Positions 42,258-51,132 of a stretch of 64,000 nt of DNA are shown piece by piece. Location: positions 2,046,001-2,110,000 of the forward strand of contig NZ_OZ244657.1 of NCBI RefSeq assembly GCF_965218685.1, in the 5' to 3' direction. Positions within the stretch are counted from its first letter, which is position 1. Each line of letters opens with the position of its first letter. The notes under the pieces are model-generated. The model searched no databases, had not been told where the DNA came from, and was given only the letters and a program-made list of their open reading frames with translations. A program made the translations under genes and the position numbers. Source of the DNA: Thalassobius sp965218685 (lineage in GTDB: Bacteria > Pseudomonadota > Alphaproteobacteria > Rhodobacterales > Rhodobacteraceae).

Positions 42258-42686
42258 ATGATCGCTTATGTCTTGCTGTTCGGCTCTGCCTTTTTGGCGG
42301 CGACCCTGTTGCCCATGCAGTCCGAGGCCGTTTTGGTCACGCAATTGGTGCAGGGCCTGCATCCGGCGCTGACCCTTGTGGTCGTCGCGACGGCGGGAAA
42401 CGTGCTGGGATCGGTCGTGAATTGGTATCTGGGGCTCTCAGTGCTGCGGTTTCAGAACAAACGCTGGTTTCCGGCCTCGCCCGCGCAGTTAGAGCGCGCC
42501 CAAGGGTGGTACCACCGTTTCGGGCGCTGGTCGTTGCTGGCCAGTTGGGTGCCGATCGTGGGCGACCCGCTGACGGTGATCGCCGGCGTCATGAAAGAAC
42601 CGCTGGCGTCGTTCTTCATACTTGTGCTGGTCGCCAAGGGCGCGCGTTATCTGGTGTTGACGGCGGCGACCTTGGCGTGGCTCTGA
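42258..42686 (+). CDS. YqaA-family (DedA/SNARE-associated) membrane protein
   Basis: A 142-residue inner-membrane protein with hydrophobic segments near 1-20, 33-60, 92-115 and 118-140. The amphipathic centre (NKRWFPASPAQLERAQGWYHRFGRWSLL is split over two helices) and SWVPIVGDPLTVIAGVM are typical of YqaA/DedA relatives. GGGA precedes the ATG. No transported substrate is known. It is divergent from the YHS gene and convergent with the XylR-like regulator. Confidence 0.85.
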   Translation: MIAYVLLFGSAFLAATLLPMQSEAVLVTQLVQGLHPALTLVVVATAGNVLGSVVNWYLGLSVLRFQNKRWFPASPAQLERAQGWYHRFGRWSLLASWVPIVGDPLTVIAGVMKEPLASFFILVLVAKGARYLVLTAATLAWL

Positions 42687-42757
42687 CGGGGGCGATCTGT
42701 TCAACATTCGCAAGAATGTGCGCCGCAATACCCCGGTTGTGCAGAAGTCGCCGCGCG

Positions 42758-44452
42758 TTATGACCCTTTGTCAGGGCGGGCCGGGGTAATTCCGAACTTG
42801 GACAAACGATAGTCCAGCTTGGCGCGGCTAAGCCCAAGCGCGCGCGCTGCGGCGGACACGTTGCCGCCGGCATCTTCCAGCGCTTTGGCATAGGTTTCCG
42901 CCTCGACCTCTTCGAAATTGCGCGTCGCCCCCGCGCTCTCGTCAATCGAGGATCGCCGCACGATCTTGCCCGAACGATGCAGACCGTCGACGAATCCGGG
43001 CATCTCTTCGATCCCGGTGAAAATATGAGAGATATCCAGGTCGCCTCCGGGTTCGGCATAGATCACGCCGCGTTCCAGCATGTTGGACAGCTCGCGGATG
43101 TTCCCCGGGTAATCATAGCGCAGCAGTAAATCCATCGCCGAGCCCGAGATGGTGCGAATGGGCTTGCCATGGGCGCGCGCATGGCGCCGCAGAAAATGCT
43201 CGATCAGGACGGGCAGATCATCGCGGCGCTCGCGCAGCGGCGGGATGGCGATGGGCAGCAGGGACAAGCGATAGAACAGGTCGGCGCGGAACTTTTCGGC
43301 GTCCAACGCGGCGCGCGGGTCCCCGCCAGTGGCGGACAGCACTCGCAGCTGCGTTCCGTTCTGGTCAAACTGCACCAAAGTCGTGGCCAGCTGCCCTTGC
43401 GTGGCCAAAGGCAGTGCCAACACGTCATTCAGGAAAAGCGTGCCGCCGCGCGCCCGCGCGATCGAGCCTTCCTCTCCGAACAGCCCGCCATCGACCAGCC
43501 CGTTCTCATACATGCTGCAATTGACCGAGACGAATGGCCCCGCAGGCGTTCGGCCGATATCGTGCAAGCGGCGGGCGAACAGCTCTTTGCCGGTGCCTGG
43601 TTCGCCCAGAAACAAGACCGGCTGGTCATAGCCTGCGACCTGCTCCATCAACCGGCGCGCACGTTCGATCGCTGCGGATTTCCCAATGATGGCGTGGGGG
43701 GCTTCTACCGGGGTTTCAACCGGGACATCGACCGGGGGGGTCCACGGTTTCGAGCGCGGCCCCGATTCCGATTGCACAAGGCCGTAGATTTCCAGCTCGG
43801 GCACGTCGTCGCCCCATTCTTCGGCGTTACGCCCGATGACAACACAGCGTTCGGCCCCTTGCCCGGCGCATTCGATCTCGCGGAAGATCACCGGGTGCCC
43901 CAGCAGTTCCGAGGTGAAGCCAGACGGAGTGCCGGCCTGCATCCAGCAGACCGGACAATCGGCGATGCCGTGATTGCTCAGATGTTCGGCGGCCTCGGTG
44001 CTGTCATGCCAATGAAATTCACCGTGGTAATGCCCCTTGGCCAGATCGAACTCGAACCGTTTAGTGGTCACCTTGACCCAGCCTTCGATCGTATGCAGCC
44101 GGGGTCCGGCGGCCAGCGCGGCGGTCAGGTCGTCCTGTTGAAACCGTTTGCGCAACAGGTCGGCATACATCTTCCCCTGACGCCAGCCCGTCCGCATGAA
44201 CAACCGCCTGGCTGCATCCAATCCCAGCGCCTCGATCATCTCGCTGCGCAGGTGGCCAAAGACACGGGTTTGCATCAGGACCATGCGTTCGTCGTTCAGC
44301 CAGATGCGTCCGTCCCCAAGGGCAAACTGCAAAGCGCCCGCCAGATCCGACAATGTTGGTGGCGCGCCTTCCTCAAGCAGGGCCGAGTCGCCCCGCGCCA
44401 GCATTCCGGGCGCCTTGCGCGAGGCTTCTTTCAAAGAGATGCGATTGGTCAT
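42758..44452 (-). CDS. XylR/DmpR-like AAA+ regulator lacking the GAFTGA loop
   Basis: A 564-residue regulator. The N-terminal XylR_N region spans about 35-135 and a V4R domain lies at about 140-210 with C166, C169, C195 and C203. The AAA+ domain is at about 250-475, with Walker A GEPGTGKE at 283-290 and arginine region FRADLFYRL. A Fis-type HTH closes it (NVSAAARALGLSRAKLDYRL, 531-550). After LFG (324-326) the sequence goes straight to EEGSIARARGGTLF: the sigma-54-contacting GAFTGA loop is missing, and Walker B reads FLND instead of FLDE. It probably senses an aromatic and controls the divergent operon without sigma-54. Confidence 0.88.
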   Translation of the reverse strand: MTNRISLKEASRKAPGMLARGDSALLEEGAPPTLSDLAGALQFALGDGRIWLNDERMVLMQTRVFGHLRSEMIEALGLDAARRLFMRTGWRQGKMYADLLRKRFQQDDLTAALAAGPRLHTIEGWVKVTTKRFEFDLAKGHYHGEFHWHDSTEAAEHLSNHGIADCPVCWMQAGTPSGFTSELLGHPVIFREIECAGQGAERCVVIGRNAEEWGDDVPELEIYGLVQSESGPRSKPWTPPVDVPVETPVEAPHAIIGKSAAIERARRLMEQVAGYDQPVLFLGEPGTGKELFARRLHDIGRTPAGPFVSVNCSMYENGLVDGGLFGEEGSIARARGGTLFLNDVLALPLATQGQLATTLVQFDQNGTQLRVLSATGGDPRAALDAEKFRADLFYRLSLLPIAIPPLRERRDDLPVLIEHFLRRHARAHGKPIRTISGSAMDLLLRYDYPGNIRELSNMLERGVIYAEPGGDLDISHIFTGIEEMPGFVDGLHRSGKIVRRSSIDESAGATRNFEEVEAETYAKALEDAGGNVSAAARALGLSRAKLDYRLSKFGITPARPDKGS

Positions 44453-44460
44453 TTGTCTGA

Positions 44461-44499
44461 TTTCATGAATAGATTTTCTATATTTCACTATTTCATGAA
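44461..44499. promoter_or_regulatory. Paired palindromic sites TTTCATGAA, 30 bases apart
   Basis: TTTCATGAA occurs at 44461-44469 and again at 44491-44499, exactly three helical turns apart, each containing the perfect palindrome TTCATGAA. The first lies nine bases from the regulator start codon. Candidate operators for the divergent regulator, or an autoregulatory site. Confidence 0.55.
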
Positions 44500-44577
44500 A
44501 AACTTTTGTCGTCCATAAGACTGATAAAAATAAATAATAACAATGAGATATAGGAAATATGCGCGCGATCTTCTGAA

Positions 44578-44612
44578 AGATGTTGCTGGAATAAAGCACA
44601 AAGACAACATCT
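44578..44612. promoter_or_regulatory. Inverted repeat AGATGTTG / CAACATCT
   Basis: Two eight-base arms (44578-44585 and 44605-44612) with a 19-base spacer lie in the AT-rich region before the aldehyde dehydrogenase gene. They could be half-sites of an activator, or part of a leader structure. No -24/-12 promoter is seen here. Confidence 0.4.
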
Positions 44613-44650
44613 GAGCTCAAGGGAGGAATCAACGCAGGCTGAAGCCCGCA

Positions 44651-44667
44651 ATCTGCCATCGGCAGAT
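44651..44667 (+). other. Leader hairpin before the aldehyde dehydrogenase gene
   Basis: ATCTGCC pairs perfectly with GGCAGAT around loop ATC, 50 bases before the ATG. No T-run follows, so it is not a classical terminator; it may stabilise the leader. Confidence 0.45.
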
Positions 44668-44716
44668 GCCGGTCGAGCTGTGTTTGCCGCCTCCCACCAC
44701 ATAGGGAGATTTTCAC

Positions 44717-46189
44717 ATGGACGGCAACGCCCACAACTTTCTTGATACCCCTCGCTGGAGCGGAAAAATCTTCGTCAGCGGCTGGACCGCATCCGAGGCC
44801 GGCGAGACCGAGGTGACCGCGCCTGCGGACGGCAGTTTTGTCGCGACCGTTGGCAAGGGCAACGCCAATGACGTGACCCGCGCCGCCGCCGCGGCTGCGG
44901 CCGCTCAGCCCGCGTGGGAGGCAACCCCGCCGCACGAGCGCGCCAAAATCCTGAACGCAGCCGCCGATATCCTGGAGGCGAATGGCGAGGAGCTGATGCC
45001 CTGGATCATCCGCGAAACCGGCTCGATCCCGCCGAAGGCCGGCATCGAGATCGAACATTCCGCAGGGTTCCTGCGTGCTGCCGCTGCTGCAGCGGTGGAG
45101 CCTCAGGGCAAGATCATTCCCAGCCAGGACGGCCGCCACGAAGAGCTTATCCGCGTGCCGCATGGTGTGATCGGGGTGATCTCGCCCTTCAACTTTCCAC
45201 TGATCCTGTCGATCCGGGCGATCGCTGCAGCCTTGGCCACCGGCAACGCGGTTGTGCACAAACCCGATCCGCGTACGCCGATCAGCGGGGGCATGATCAT
45301 CGCCCGTGTGTTCGAAGAGGCCGGTCTGCCGGCTGATCTGTTGCAGATCGTACCGGGGGGCGGCGACGTTGGAGCGGCCCTTTGCGAAGACGAAAACATC
45401 GCCATGGTGTCCTTTACCGGGTCCCCCGAAGTGGGCGCAAAGGTTGGCGAGGCTTGTGGCCGCAACCTGAAACGCGTGCAGCTGGAATTGGGCGGCAAGA
45501 ACGCTCTGGTGGTTATGGATGACGCGGATTTCGACGCGGCGGCCTCGAATGCGGCCTGGGGGGCCTGGTTGCATCAGGGCCAAATTTGCATGGCAACGGG
45601 CATGATCCTGGCGCCCTCTGCGATTGCCGAAAAACTGGCCGAAGCACTGGCCGGCAAAGCCGCGCATCTGCCGGTTGGCAATCCGGCCACCGAACAATGC
45701 GCGCTGGGACCGCTGATCACTGGGCAAGAGGCCACACGGGTGCAGGGCATCGTCGAAGCATCGGTCGTCGTGGGCGCCAAGCTGCACGCAGGCGGCACCG
45801 CTCAGGGCACCATGTTCCCGGCCACGGTTCTGTCCGGTGTGAAGCCCGGCATGCGCGCCTTTGACGAGGAAATCTTTGGGCCCGTCGCTGTGGTCGTGGC
45901 TTACAATTCCGAGGAAGAGCTGGTCGAGATGGTCAACTCCACCGGATTTGGACTGGCTGCGGGGATCATCGCCGGTGACACCGGTCGTGCCCGTCGTTTG
46001 GGTGACAAACTGAAGGTCGGACATCTGCATATCAACGACCAGACTGTCGCCGCCAGCCCCTTTGCGCCCTTTGGTGGTCGCGGTCGCTCGGGCAACGGCA
46101 CCCGCATCTCGGGGCCAGCCATCTGGGAAGAATTCGCCCAGTGGGTTTGGGTCACCACCTTGGCCGAACCGCGAACCTATCCGTTCTGA
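44717..46189 (+). CDS. Aldehyde dehydrogenase, benzaldehyde/vanillin type (XylC-like)
   Basis: A 490-residue NAD(P)-dependent enzyme oxidising an aromatic aldehyde to its acid. The Rossmann-type NAD motif SFTGSPEVGAKVGEACG, the Glu-containing LELGGKNALVVMDDAD and the catalytic Cys in LHQGQICMATG are intact. The Cys context and start (NFLDTPRWSGKIFVSGW) resemble benzaldehyde dehydrogenases. It is the first gene of a long plus-strand operon divergent from the XylR-like regulator, preceded by AGGGAG. Substrate inferred from the neighbours. Confidence 0.9.
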   Translation: MDGNAHNFLDTPRWSGKIFVSGWTASEAGETEVTAPADGSFVATVGKGNANDVTRAAAAAAAAQPAWEATPPHERAKILNAAADILEANGEELMPWIIRETGSIPPKAGIEIEHSAGFLRAAAAAAVEPQGKIIPSQDGRHEELIRVPHGVIGVISPFNFPLILSIRAIAAALATGNAVVHKPDPRTPISGGMIIARVFEEAGLPADLLQIVPGGGDVGAALCEDENIAMVSFTGSPEVGAKVGEACGRNLKRVQLELGGKNALVVMDDADFDAAASNAAWGAWLHQGQICMATGMILAPSAIAEKLAEALAGKAAHLPVGNPATEQCALGPLITGQEATRVQGIVEASVVVGAKLHAGGTAQGTMFPATVLSGVKPGMRAFDEEIFGPVAVVVAYNSEEELVEMVNSTGFGLAAGIIAGDTGRARRLGDKLKVGHLHINDQTVAASPFAPFGGRGRSGNGTRISGPAIWEEFAQWVWVTTLAEPRTYPF

Positions 46190-46207
46190 GCACAAGGAAA
46201 CTGACAG

Positions 46208-47308
46208 ATGAAAATCAAAGCAGCAGTTGCCCGTGGATCGGGCGAAGCGTTGACCCTGGAAGAGCTGGAGCTGGAAGAACCGCGCGCGGACGAGGTGCTG
46301 GTGCGCGTTGTTGCCACCGGGATCTGCCACACAGATCTGGTGGTGATCGCCGGGCATTTGCCCACCCCTATGCCCGCCGTTTTGGGACACGAAGGCGCAG
46401 GTGTGGTTGAAAAGGTCGGGGCCGACGTGACCAAGGTCAAACCGGGCGACCATGTGGTGATGACCTTCAATTCCTGTGGCAAATGTCCGTCCTGCAGCGA
46501 GCACGAGCCAGCTTACTGCTACGAGTTCTTTCCGCGCAACTTCTTTGCCACCCGCCCCGACGAGTCGGTGGCGCTGTCGAAGGGGGCAGAAAGCATTCAT
46601 TCGAACTTCTTTGGCCAAAGCTCTTTTGCCACCTATGCCCTGTGTCACCCGACCAATGTGGTCAAAGTGCCCGAAGATGCCGATCTGGAACTTCTTGGCC
46701 CGCTGGCCTGTGGCATTCAAACTGGTGCCGGCGCTGTCATGAATGCCTTGAAGGTGAAAAAGGGCAAAAGCTTTGTCGTCTTCGGGGCAGGCTCGGTTGG
46801 GCTGTCGGCAGTGATGGCGGCCAAGGCCCTGGGTGCCGGCACGATTGTGGCGGTCGATCTGAATGACAGTCGTCTGGAAACCGCCAAAGAGCTGGGCGCA
46901 ACCCACACCATCAACGCCGCAGATGAGGGCGTTGTCGAAAAGATCCGCGAATTCGGAGGCTTCGGTGTAGACTATGCGCTGGATACGACGGGTCTGCCCG
47001 CCGTGATCCGCCAAGCGGTCGAGGCTTTGGCCCCGCGCGGTGCCTGCGCCATCCTGGGCGCGCCGATGCCCGAAAGCCAGATCACCTTCGATAACACGGA
47101 TTTCATGTCGCAAGGCAAGAAACTGATCGGAGTGGTCGAGGGCGCCTCGCAGCCCGACAGTTTCATCCCGGAACTGATCGCGCTGTGGAGAGCGGGGAAT
47201 TTCCCCTTCGACAAACTGGTGACCTTCTACGACTTCGACCAGATCAATCAGGCCGTCCACGACAGCCACGAAGGCACCGCGATCAAACCGATCGTCCGAA
47301 TTTCTTGA
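46208..47308 (+). CDS. Zinc-dependent aryl/benzyl-alcohol dehydrogenase (XylB-like)
   Basis: A 366-residue MDR-family enzyme interconverting an aromatic alcohol and its aldehyde with NAD. Catalytic zinc Cys lies in ATGICHTDLVV, followed by GHEGAGVVEKVG. The structural zinc set is CGKCPSC plus a following Cys in EPAYCYEF. The cofactor motif VFGAGSVGLSAVMAAKALGA is present, with GAP-type loops after. It starts 18 bases after the aldehyde dehydrogenase stop. The two enzymes would turn a benzyl-type alcohol into an acid. Confidence 0.9.
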   Translation: MKIKAAVARGSGEALTLEELELEEPRADEVLVRVVATGICHTDLVVIAGHLPTPMPAVLGHEGAGVVEKVGADVTKVKPGDHVVMTFNSCGKCPSCSEHEPAYCYEFFPRNFFATRPDESVALSKGAESIHSNFFGQSSFATYALCHPTNVVKVPEDADLELLGPLACGIQTGAGAVMNALKVKKGKSFVVFGAGSVGLSAVMAAKALGAGTIVAVDLNDSRLETAKELGATHTINAADEGVVEKIREFGGFGVDYALDTTGLPAVIRQAVEALAPRGACAILGAPMPESQITFDNTDFMSQGKKLIGVVEGASQPDSFIPELIALWRAGNFPFDKLVTFYDFDQINQAVHDSHEGTAIKPIVRIS

Positions 47309-47330
47309 TCTGCCACCACTCACACAATCA

Positions 47331-47384
47331 CCAGAGGCGTCGCGAGTCGGCTCTGGTTTATCGGGGAGCGGAAATATCCGCCCC
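47331..47384 (+). other. Two intercistronic hairpins before the substrate-binding protein gene
   Basis: CCAGAG (47331-47336) pairs with CTCTGG (47351-47356), and GGG-GCGGA (47364-47372) pairs with TCCGC-CCC (47377-47384). GGAGG follows and the ATG is at 47402. Such structures often protect mRNA ends and raise expression of binding-protein genes. Confidence 0.5.
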
Positions 47385-47401
47385 TGTCAGGGAGGAATAA
47401 A

Positions 47402-48721
47402 ATGACTAAATCCAACATCATCGGTATTTCACGCCGGTCGTTCAACCAATTGCTGGGCAGCGCTGTTGCCACGGCCAGTGTTCCCGCATTTGCTTCGCGC
47501 GCCTTTGCGTCCGCCGAGGATACGCTGCGCATAGGTTTCGTCGGGCCGCGGTCCGGCCCGCTGGGCGTCTTTGGCGAGGGCGACAATTTTCTGATCGACA
47601 AGCTGAACGCCAACATGGCGAACGGTCTGACCATCAATGGCAAGACCTACGCGGTCAAGGTCGTGCTGGGCGACACCCAGTCCAACCCGGTGCGCGCCAG
47701 CCAGGTCACCAAGGACATGATCAACGGTGACAATATCGACCTGATGATCACCAGCTCGACCCCTGAAACGGTGAACCCGGTGGCCGATGCTTGTGAGGCG
47801 GCAGGGATGCCCTGCCTGTCCACCACTGCCCCGTGGGAGGCATTTTACTTTGGTCGTGGCGGTGTGCCCGGTGAAAAGACCTTTAAATGGACCTACCATT
47901 TCTGCTTTGGCACCTCGAATTTCGTGACGCTGTATACTGATCAGTGGTCGCAGATCGAAACCAACAAAAAGGTCGGCGTGCTGCTGCCCAGCGATGCTGA
48001 CGGCAACGCCATTCGTGCAGGGCTGGTGCCTGCCTTGGCCGATGCCGGATGGGACATCGTCGATCCGGGACCATACGAAAACATGAGCGCGGATTTCTCG
48101 AAGCATATCAAGGCGTTCAAGGATTCCGGTGTCGAGATCGTCAACACCTTTCCGTTCCCGCCCGATTTCCCGGTGTTCTGGCGTCAGGCGGCACAGCAGG
48201 GTCTGGCCGCTCAGACCAAGATCATGCAGATGGCCAAGGCTGGCCTGTTCGCGGCCGAGCTTGAGGCGATGGGGCCGCTTGGTTATGGGTTGCATGCGGG
48301 CGCCTATTGGCATCCCAGTTTCCCGTTCTCGTCCCCGGCTTTGGGGCTGACCTCGGCCGAGATTGCCGCAGGGTACGAAAAGACCTCGGGTAAGCAGTGG
48401 AACCAACAGGTCGGCGCGACCGCGTCGCTTCTGGATGCCGCAATTGCCGCACTGGCAGCATCTGGTGCACCCAAGGACAAAGCCGCCGTTGCCGCTGCAC
48501 TGGGCAGCCTGAAATGCGATACGGCCGTTGGGCCAATCGACTTTGCTGCCGGGGCTATGGGGGGCGCCGTGGCCAACGCGTGCGAAACCCATCTGGTGGG
48601 CGCTCAGTGGAACAAGGCCGAAAAAGGTCCGTGGGATTTCCAGCTGGATATCGTGTCAAACGCCGATCATCCTGCGGTGCCCACCACCGCGCCAATGACA
48701 GCCTATAAGCTACCGGGCTGA
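47402..48721 (+). CDS. Liv-type ABC transporter substrate-binding protein
   Basis: A 439-residue periplasmic binding protein of the Peripla_BP_6 family. The N-terminus (ISRRSFNQLLGSAVATASVP, then a cleavage site after AFASRAFASA) has a twin-arginine-like signal. The mature part begins TLRIGFVGPRSGPLGVFGEG and carries ITSSTPETVNPVADACEAAGMPCLSTTAPWEA, as in LivJ relatives. In this operon it more likely binds an aromatic compound than a branched-chain amino acid; several Liv-like systems import aromatics. Ligand unproven. It follows two hairpins and a strong GGAGG. Confidence 0.88.
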   Translation: MTKSNIIGISRRSFNQLLGSAVATASVPAFASRAFASAEDTLRIGFVGPRSGPLGVFGEGDNFLIDKLNANMANGLTINGKTYAVKVVLGDTQSNPVRASQVTKDMINGDNIDLMITSSTPETVNPVADACEAAGMPCLSTTAPWEAFYFGRGGVPGEKTFKWTYHFCFGTSNFVTLYTDQWSQIETNKKVGVLLPSDADGNAIRAGLVPALADAGWDIVDPGPYENMSADFSKHIKAFKDSGVEIVNTFPFPPDFPVFWRQAAQQGLAAQTKIMQMAKAGLFAAELEAMGPLGYGLHAGAYWHPSFPFSSPALGLTSAEIAAGYEKTSGKQWNQQVGATASLLDAAIAALAASGAPKDKAAVAAALGSLKCDTAVGPIDFAAGAMGGAVANACETHLVGAQWNKAEKGPWDFQLDIVSNADHPAVPTTAPMTAYKLPG

Positions 48722-48726
48722 TCATA

Positions 48727-49473
48727 ATGCAGATGCCCATAGCTGAAACCGGCAACCTTCTGACCGCGCGTGGCGTATCGAAAAGTTACGGCAGTTATAA
48801 AGTGTTGCACGAAGTGGATTTCCATGTCGCACCTGGCGAGGCCGTGGGAATTGTTGGCCCAAACGGGGCCGGCAAGACAACATTGTTCGGTGCGCTGGCT
48901 GGGTCTTTCCCGGCCAGCGCAGGCGACATCCATTTTGCGGGACAGGATTTTGCAGGCTACTCTGCGGCCGAGCGTTGCCGCGCAGGGCTGGCGCGGACCT
49001 ATCAGATCCCACGCCCGTTTTCAGGACTTTCCGTGTTCGAAAACGTGCTGGTTGCGGGCCGTGCCGGGGCAGACCTGAGCGAAGCAAATGCCACAGTGCG
49101 TGCAGCCGAAGTTCTGGACCTGACGGGGCTGGCGGCACTTGCCAATACGCCCGCAGCGGCGCTTGGTTTGCTGGATCGTAAGCGCCTGGAGGTCGCCCGC
49201 GCCCTGGCCACTGGCCCAAGCCTGATCCTGCTGGATGAAATCGGCGGCGGCTTGACCGAGGGCGAGATCGTCGAATTGGTCGAACTGATCCGCAAACTTT
49301 TGGATCAAGGCACGACCGTGGTTTGGATCGAGCACATCCTGCACGCATTGCTGCGCGTGGTGACCCGGCTGGTCTGCATGGCCGAGGGCAGGGTACTGGC
49401 CGAGGGGAATCCAACCGAGGTCATGGCCCATCCCGACGTACAGAAAGCCTATCTGGGGAGCAGCCCGGAATGA
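48727..49473 (+). CDS. Liv-type ABC transporter ATP-binding protein (LivG-like)
   Basis: A 248-residue cytosolic ATPase. Walker A is GPNGAGKT, Walker B LILLDEIGG, H-loop VVWIEHILHALL. The signature region reads LGLLDRKRLEVARAL, an atypical C-loop compared with LSGGQ, as often seen in LivG members. It begins five bases after the binding-protein stop. An internal ATG two codons later is an alternative start. It partners with the next gene as the second ATPase. Confidence 0.9.
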   Translation: MQMPIAETGNLLTARGVSKSYGSYKVLHEVDFHVAPGEAVGIVGPNGAGKTTLFGALAGSFPASAGDIHFAGQDFAGYSAAERCRAGLARTYQIPRPFSGLSVFENVLVAGRAGADLSEANATVRAAEVLDLTGLAALANTPAAALGLLDRKRLEVARALATGPSLILLDEIGGGLTEGEIVELVELIRKLLDQGTTVVWIEHILHALLRVVTRLVCMAEGRVLAEGNPTEVMAHPDVQKAYLGSSPE

Positions 49474-50195
49474 CAATTCTTTCGCTTGAAAACATTACCG
49501 CCAAACATGGTCTGCTGACCGCTGTTCACGACCTTTCGCTGGACATCGCTGAAGGCGAGGTCGTTTCGGTGATCGGGGCCAATGGGGCCGGGAAAACCAC
49601 TCTGATGCGCCTGATTGCCGGGGCGCATCCCTTGGGGGGCGGCACTCTGACGTTCAACGGGGCGGATATCGGCCGTCAGACCAGCTTTGAGCGGGTCCGC
49701 GCGGGCATTGCAATGTCCCCGGAAGGGCGGCGGTTGTTTCCTGAAATGACGGTGCGCGAAAATCTTGCCATCGCAGGTGAAAACGGCCGCAAGGGCCACT
49801 GGACGCTGGACATCGTGTTGGAGGCGTTCCCGCAGCTTGCCCCGTTGCTTGGCCAGACTGCGGGCGGATTGTCAGGGGGGCAACGTCAGGCAGTGGCGAT
49901 TGGCCGGGCCCTGATGGCCAACCCGTCGCTGATCCTGCTGGACGAGGTGTCGCTGGGCCTGTCCCCCGCAGCCGTCGATCTGGTTTATCAATCGCTGGAA
50001 ACGCTAAAGGGGCAGATGACGATGATCATCGTCGAACAGGATCTGGCCCGTGCGATGGCGTTTTCGACCCGTATTCTGTGCATGGCCGAAGGCGTGCTGG
50101 AACTGGACGGCGCGCCTGACGCTCTATCGCGCGAGCAGATCACCAACGCTTATTTTGGCATTCACAAAGCAGACGAGGAACAGGCCCATGCTTGA
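49470..50195 (+). CDS. Liv-type ABC transporter ATP-binding protein (LivF-like)
   Basis: A 241-residue ATPase. Walker A is GANGAGKT, signature LSGGQRQAVAIGRALM, Walker B LILLDEVSLGL. The start overlaps the LivG-like stop by four bases; a longer frame in front lacks a start context. It overlaps the next permease by eight bases. Together with the LivG-like protein it forms the ATPase pair of the importer. Confidence 0.9.
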   Translation: MTILSLENITAKHGLLTAVHDLSLDIAEGEVVSVIGANGAGKTTLMRLIAGAHPLGGGTLTFNGADIGRQTSFERVRAGIAMSPEGRRLFPEMTVRENLAIAGENGRKGHWTLDIVLEAFPQLAPLLGQTAGGLSGGQRQAVAIGRALMANPSLILLDEVSLGLSPAAVDLVYQSLETLKGQMTMIIVEQDLARAMAFSTRILCMAEGVLELDGAPDALSREQITNAYFGIHKADEEQAHA

Positions 50196-51132
50196 CGCTC
50201 TGGTTCAAGGCATCCTGCTGGGCGGTTATTTCGCTCTGCTTGCTGCCGGGTTGTCGCTGATGTTCGGCGTCGTCCGTTTTATCAATCTTGCCCACGGAGA
50301 CATGGCCGTTTTGGGGGCGATGCTAGCCTATTGGCTGGTACAAGGCTTTGGTGTGCCGGTGATCTGGGCGATTGTCGTGGTGCTGCCGGTGATGGGCGCC
50401 TTTGGCTGGATGATGCAGGCCTATTTGTTTGAACGCGCGCTGCGGGGTGGGTTTTTGGTGCCGATCCTGACCACAATCGGTCTGGGGGCCGCGTTGCAGA
50501 ACGGGATGTTCGCCGCCTTTGGGTCGGACACCAAATCGCTGGGCGCGCATATCGGAGCGTTGTCCTGGTCGGGTTGGACCCTGCCGGGTGGGATCATTGT
50601 CGGTAAGTTGCCGGTCTATACCTTTGTCACGGCTGTGGTGATCCTGGTGGTGTTGCACCTGATTTTGACCCGTACCAAGCTGGGGCGCGCCATCCGGGCC
50701 ACCGCTTCGGACGGTGAAGCAGCCGAGCTGTGTGGCGTGGACGCCGCCAAGGCCCACCGCGCCGCTGCCGCGATTGCCGTGGCGCTGGCCGGTTTGGCTG
50801 GTATCTTTTTCGCGATGCGCGCACAGGTGACGCCCTATGCCGGTCCGATGCAGCTGATATTTGCGTTCGAGGCCGTGGTAATCGGTGGGATCGGGTCGTT
50901 GTGGGGCACGCTTGTCGGAGGCATCATCCTTGGTGTTAGCCAAGCACTTGGCGGTATGATTTCCGCGCAGTTTTCGGTGCTTGCAGGGCACACTGTCTTC
51001 CTGATTGTTCTGATCGTCCGGCTGGCCCATGAGGGCGCCGCCGCCCGAGGAGGCTGGCACGCGATGTTGCACGCCTTGCTTGATCCTCCGCGAAAGAAAA
51101 AACATTCCAATCTGAAGGGGGCCGCGGAATGA
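50188..51132 (+). CDS. Liv-type ABC transporter permease (LivH-like)
   Basis: A 314-residue inner-membrane protein. It begins MLDALVQGILLGGYFALLAAG and has LMFGVVRFINLAHGDMAVLGA, the LivH hallmark, plus TKLGRAIRATASDGEAAELCGV, the coupling-helix region. About eight TM helices. Its start overlaps the LivF-like stop by eight bases and its stop overlaps the LivM-like start by four. Confidence 0.92.
   Translation: MLDALVQGILLGGYFALLAAGLSLMFGVVRFINLAHGDMAVLGAMLAYWLVQGFGVPVIWAIVVVLPVMGAFGWMMQAYLFERALRGGFLVPILTTIGLGAALQNGMFAAFGSDTKSLGAHIGALSWSGWTLPGGIIVGKLPVYTFVTAVVILVVLHLILTRTKLGRAIRATASDGEAAELCGVDAAKAHRAAAAIAVALAGLAGIFFAMRAQVTPYAGPMQLIFAFEAVVIGGIGSLWGTLVGGIILGVSQALGGMISAQFSVLAGHTVFLIVLIVRLAHEGAAARGGWHAMLHALLDPPRKKKHSNLKGAAE

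Noticed and set aside
44500..44716. Sigma-54 promoter before the aldehyde dehydrogenase, as expected for a XylR-type operon.
   Set aside because: No TGGCAC-N5-TTGC pattern could be found, in line with the missing GAFTGA loop of the regulator.
44453..47323. A very long open frame on the minus strand continues upstream of the regulator, opposite the aldehyde and alcohol dehydrogenase genes.
   Set aside because: It is an artefact of high-GC codon bias. The regulator has its own start at 44452 and family similarity begins there; the plus-strand genes are complete and intact.
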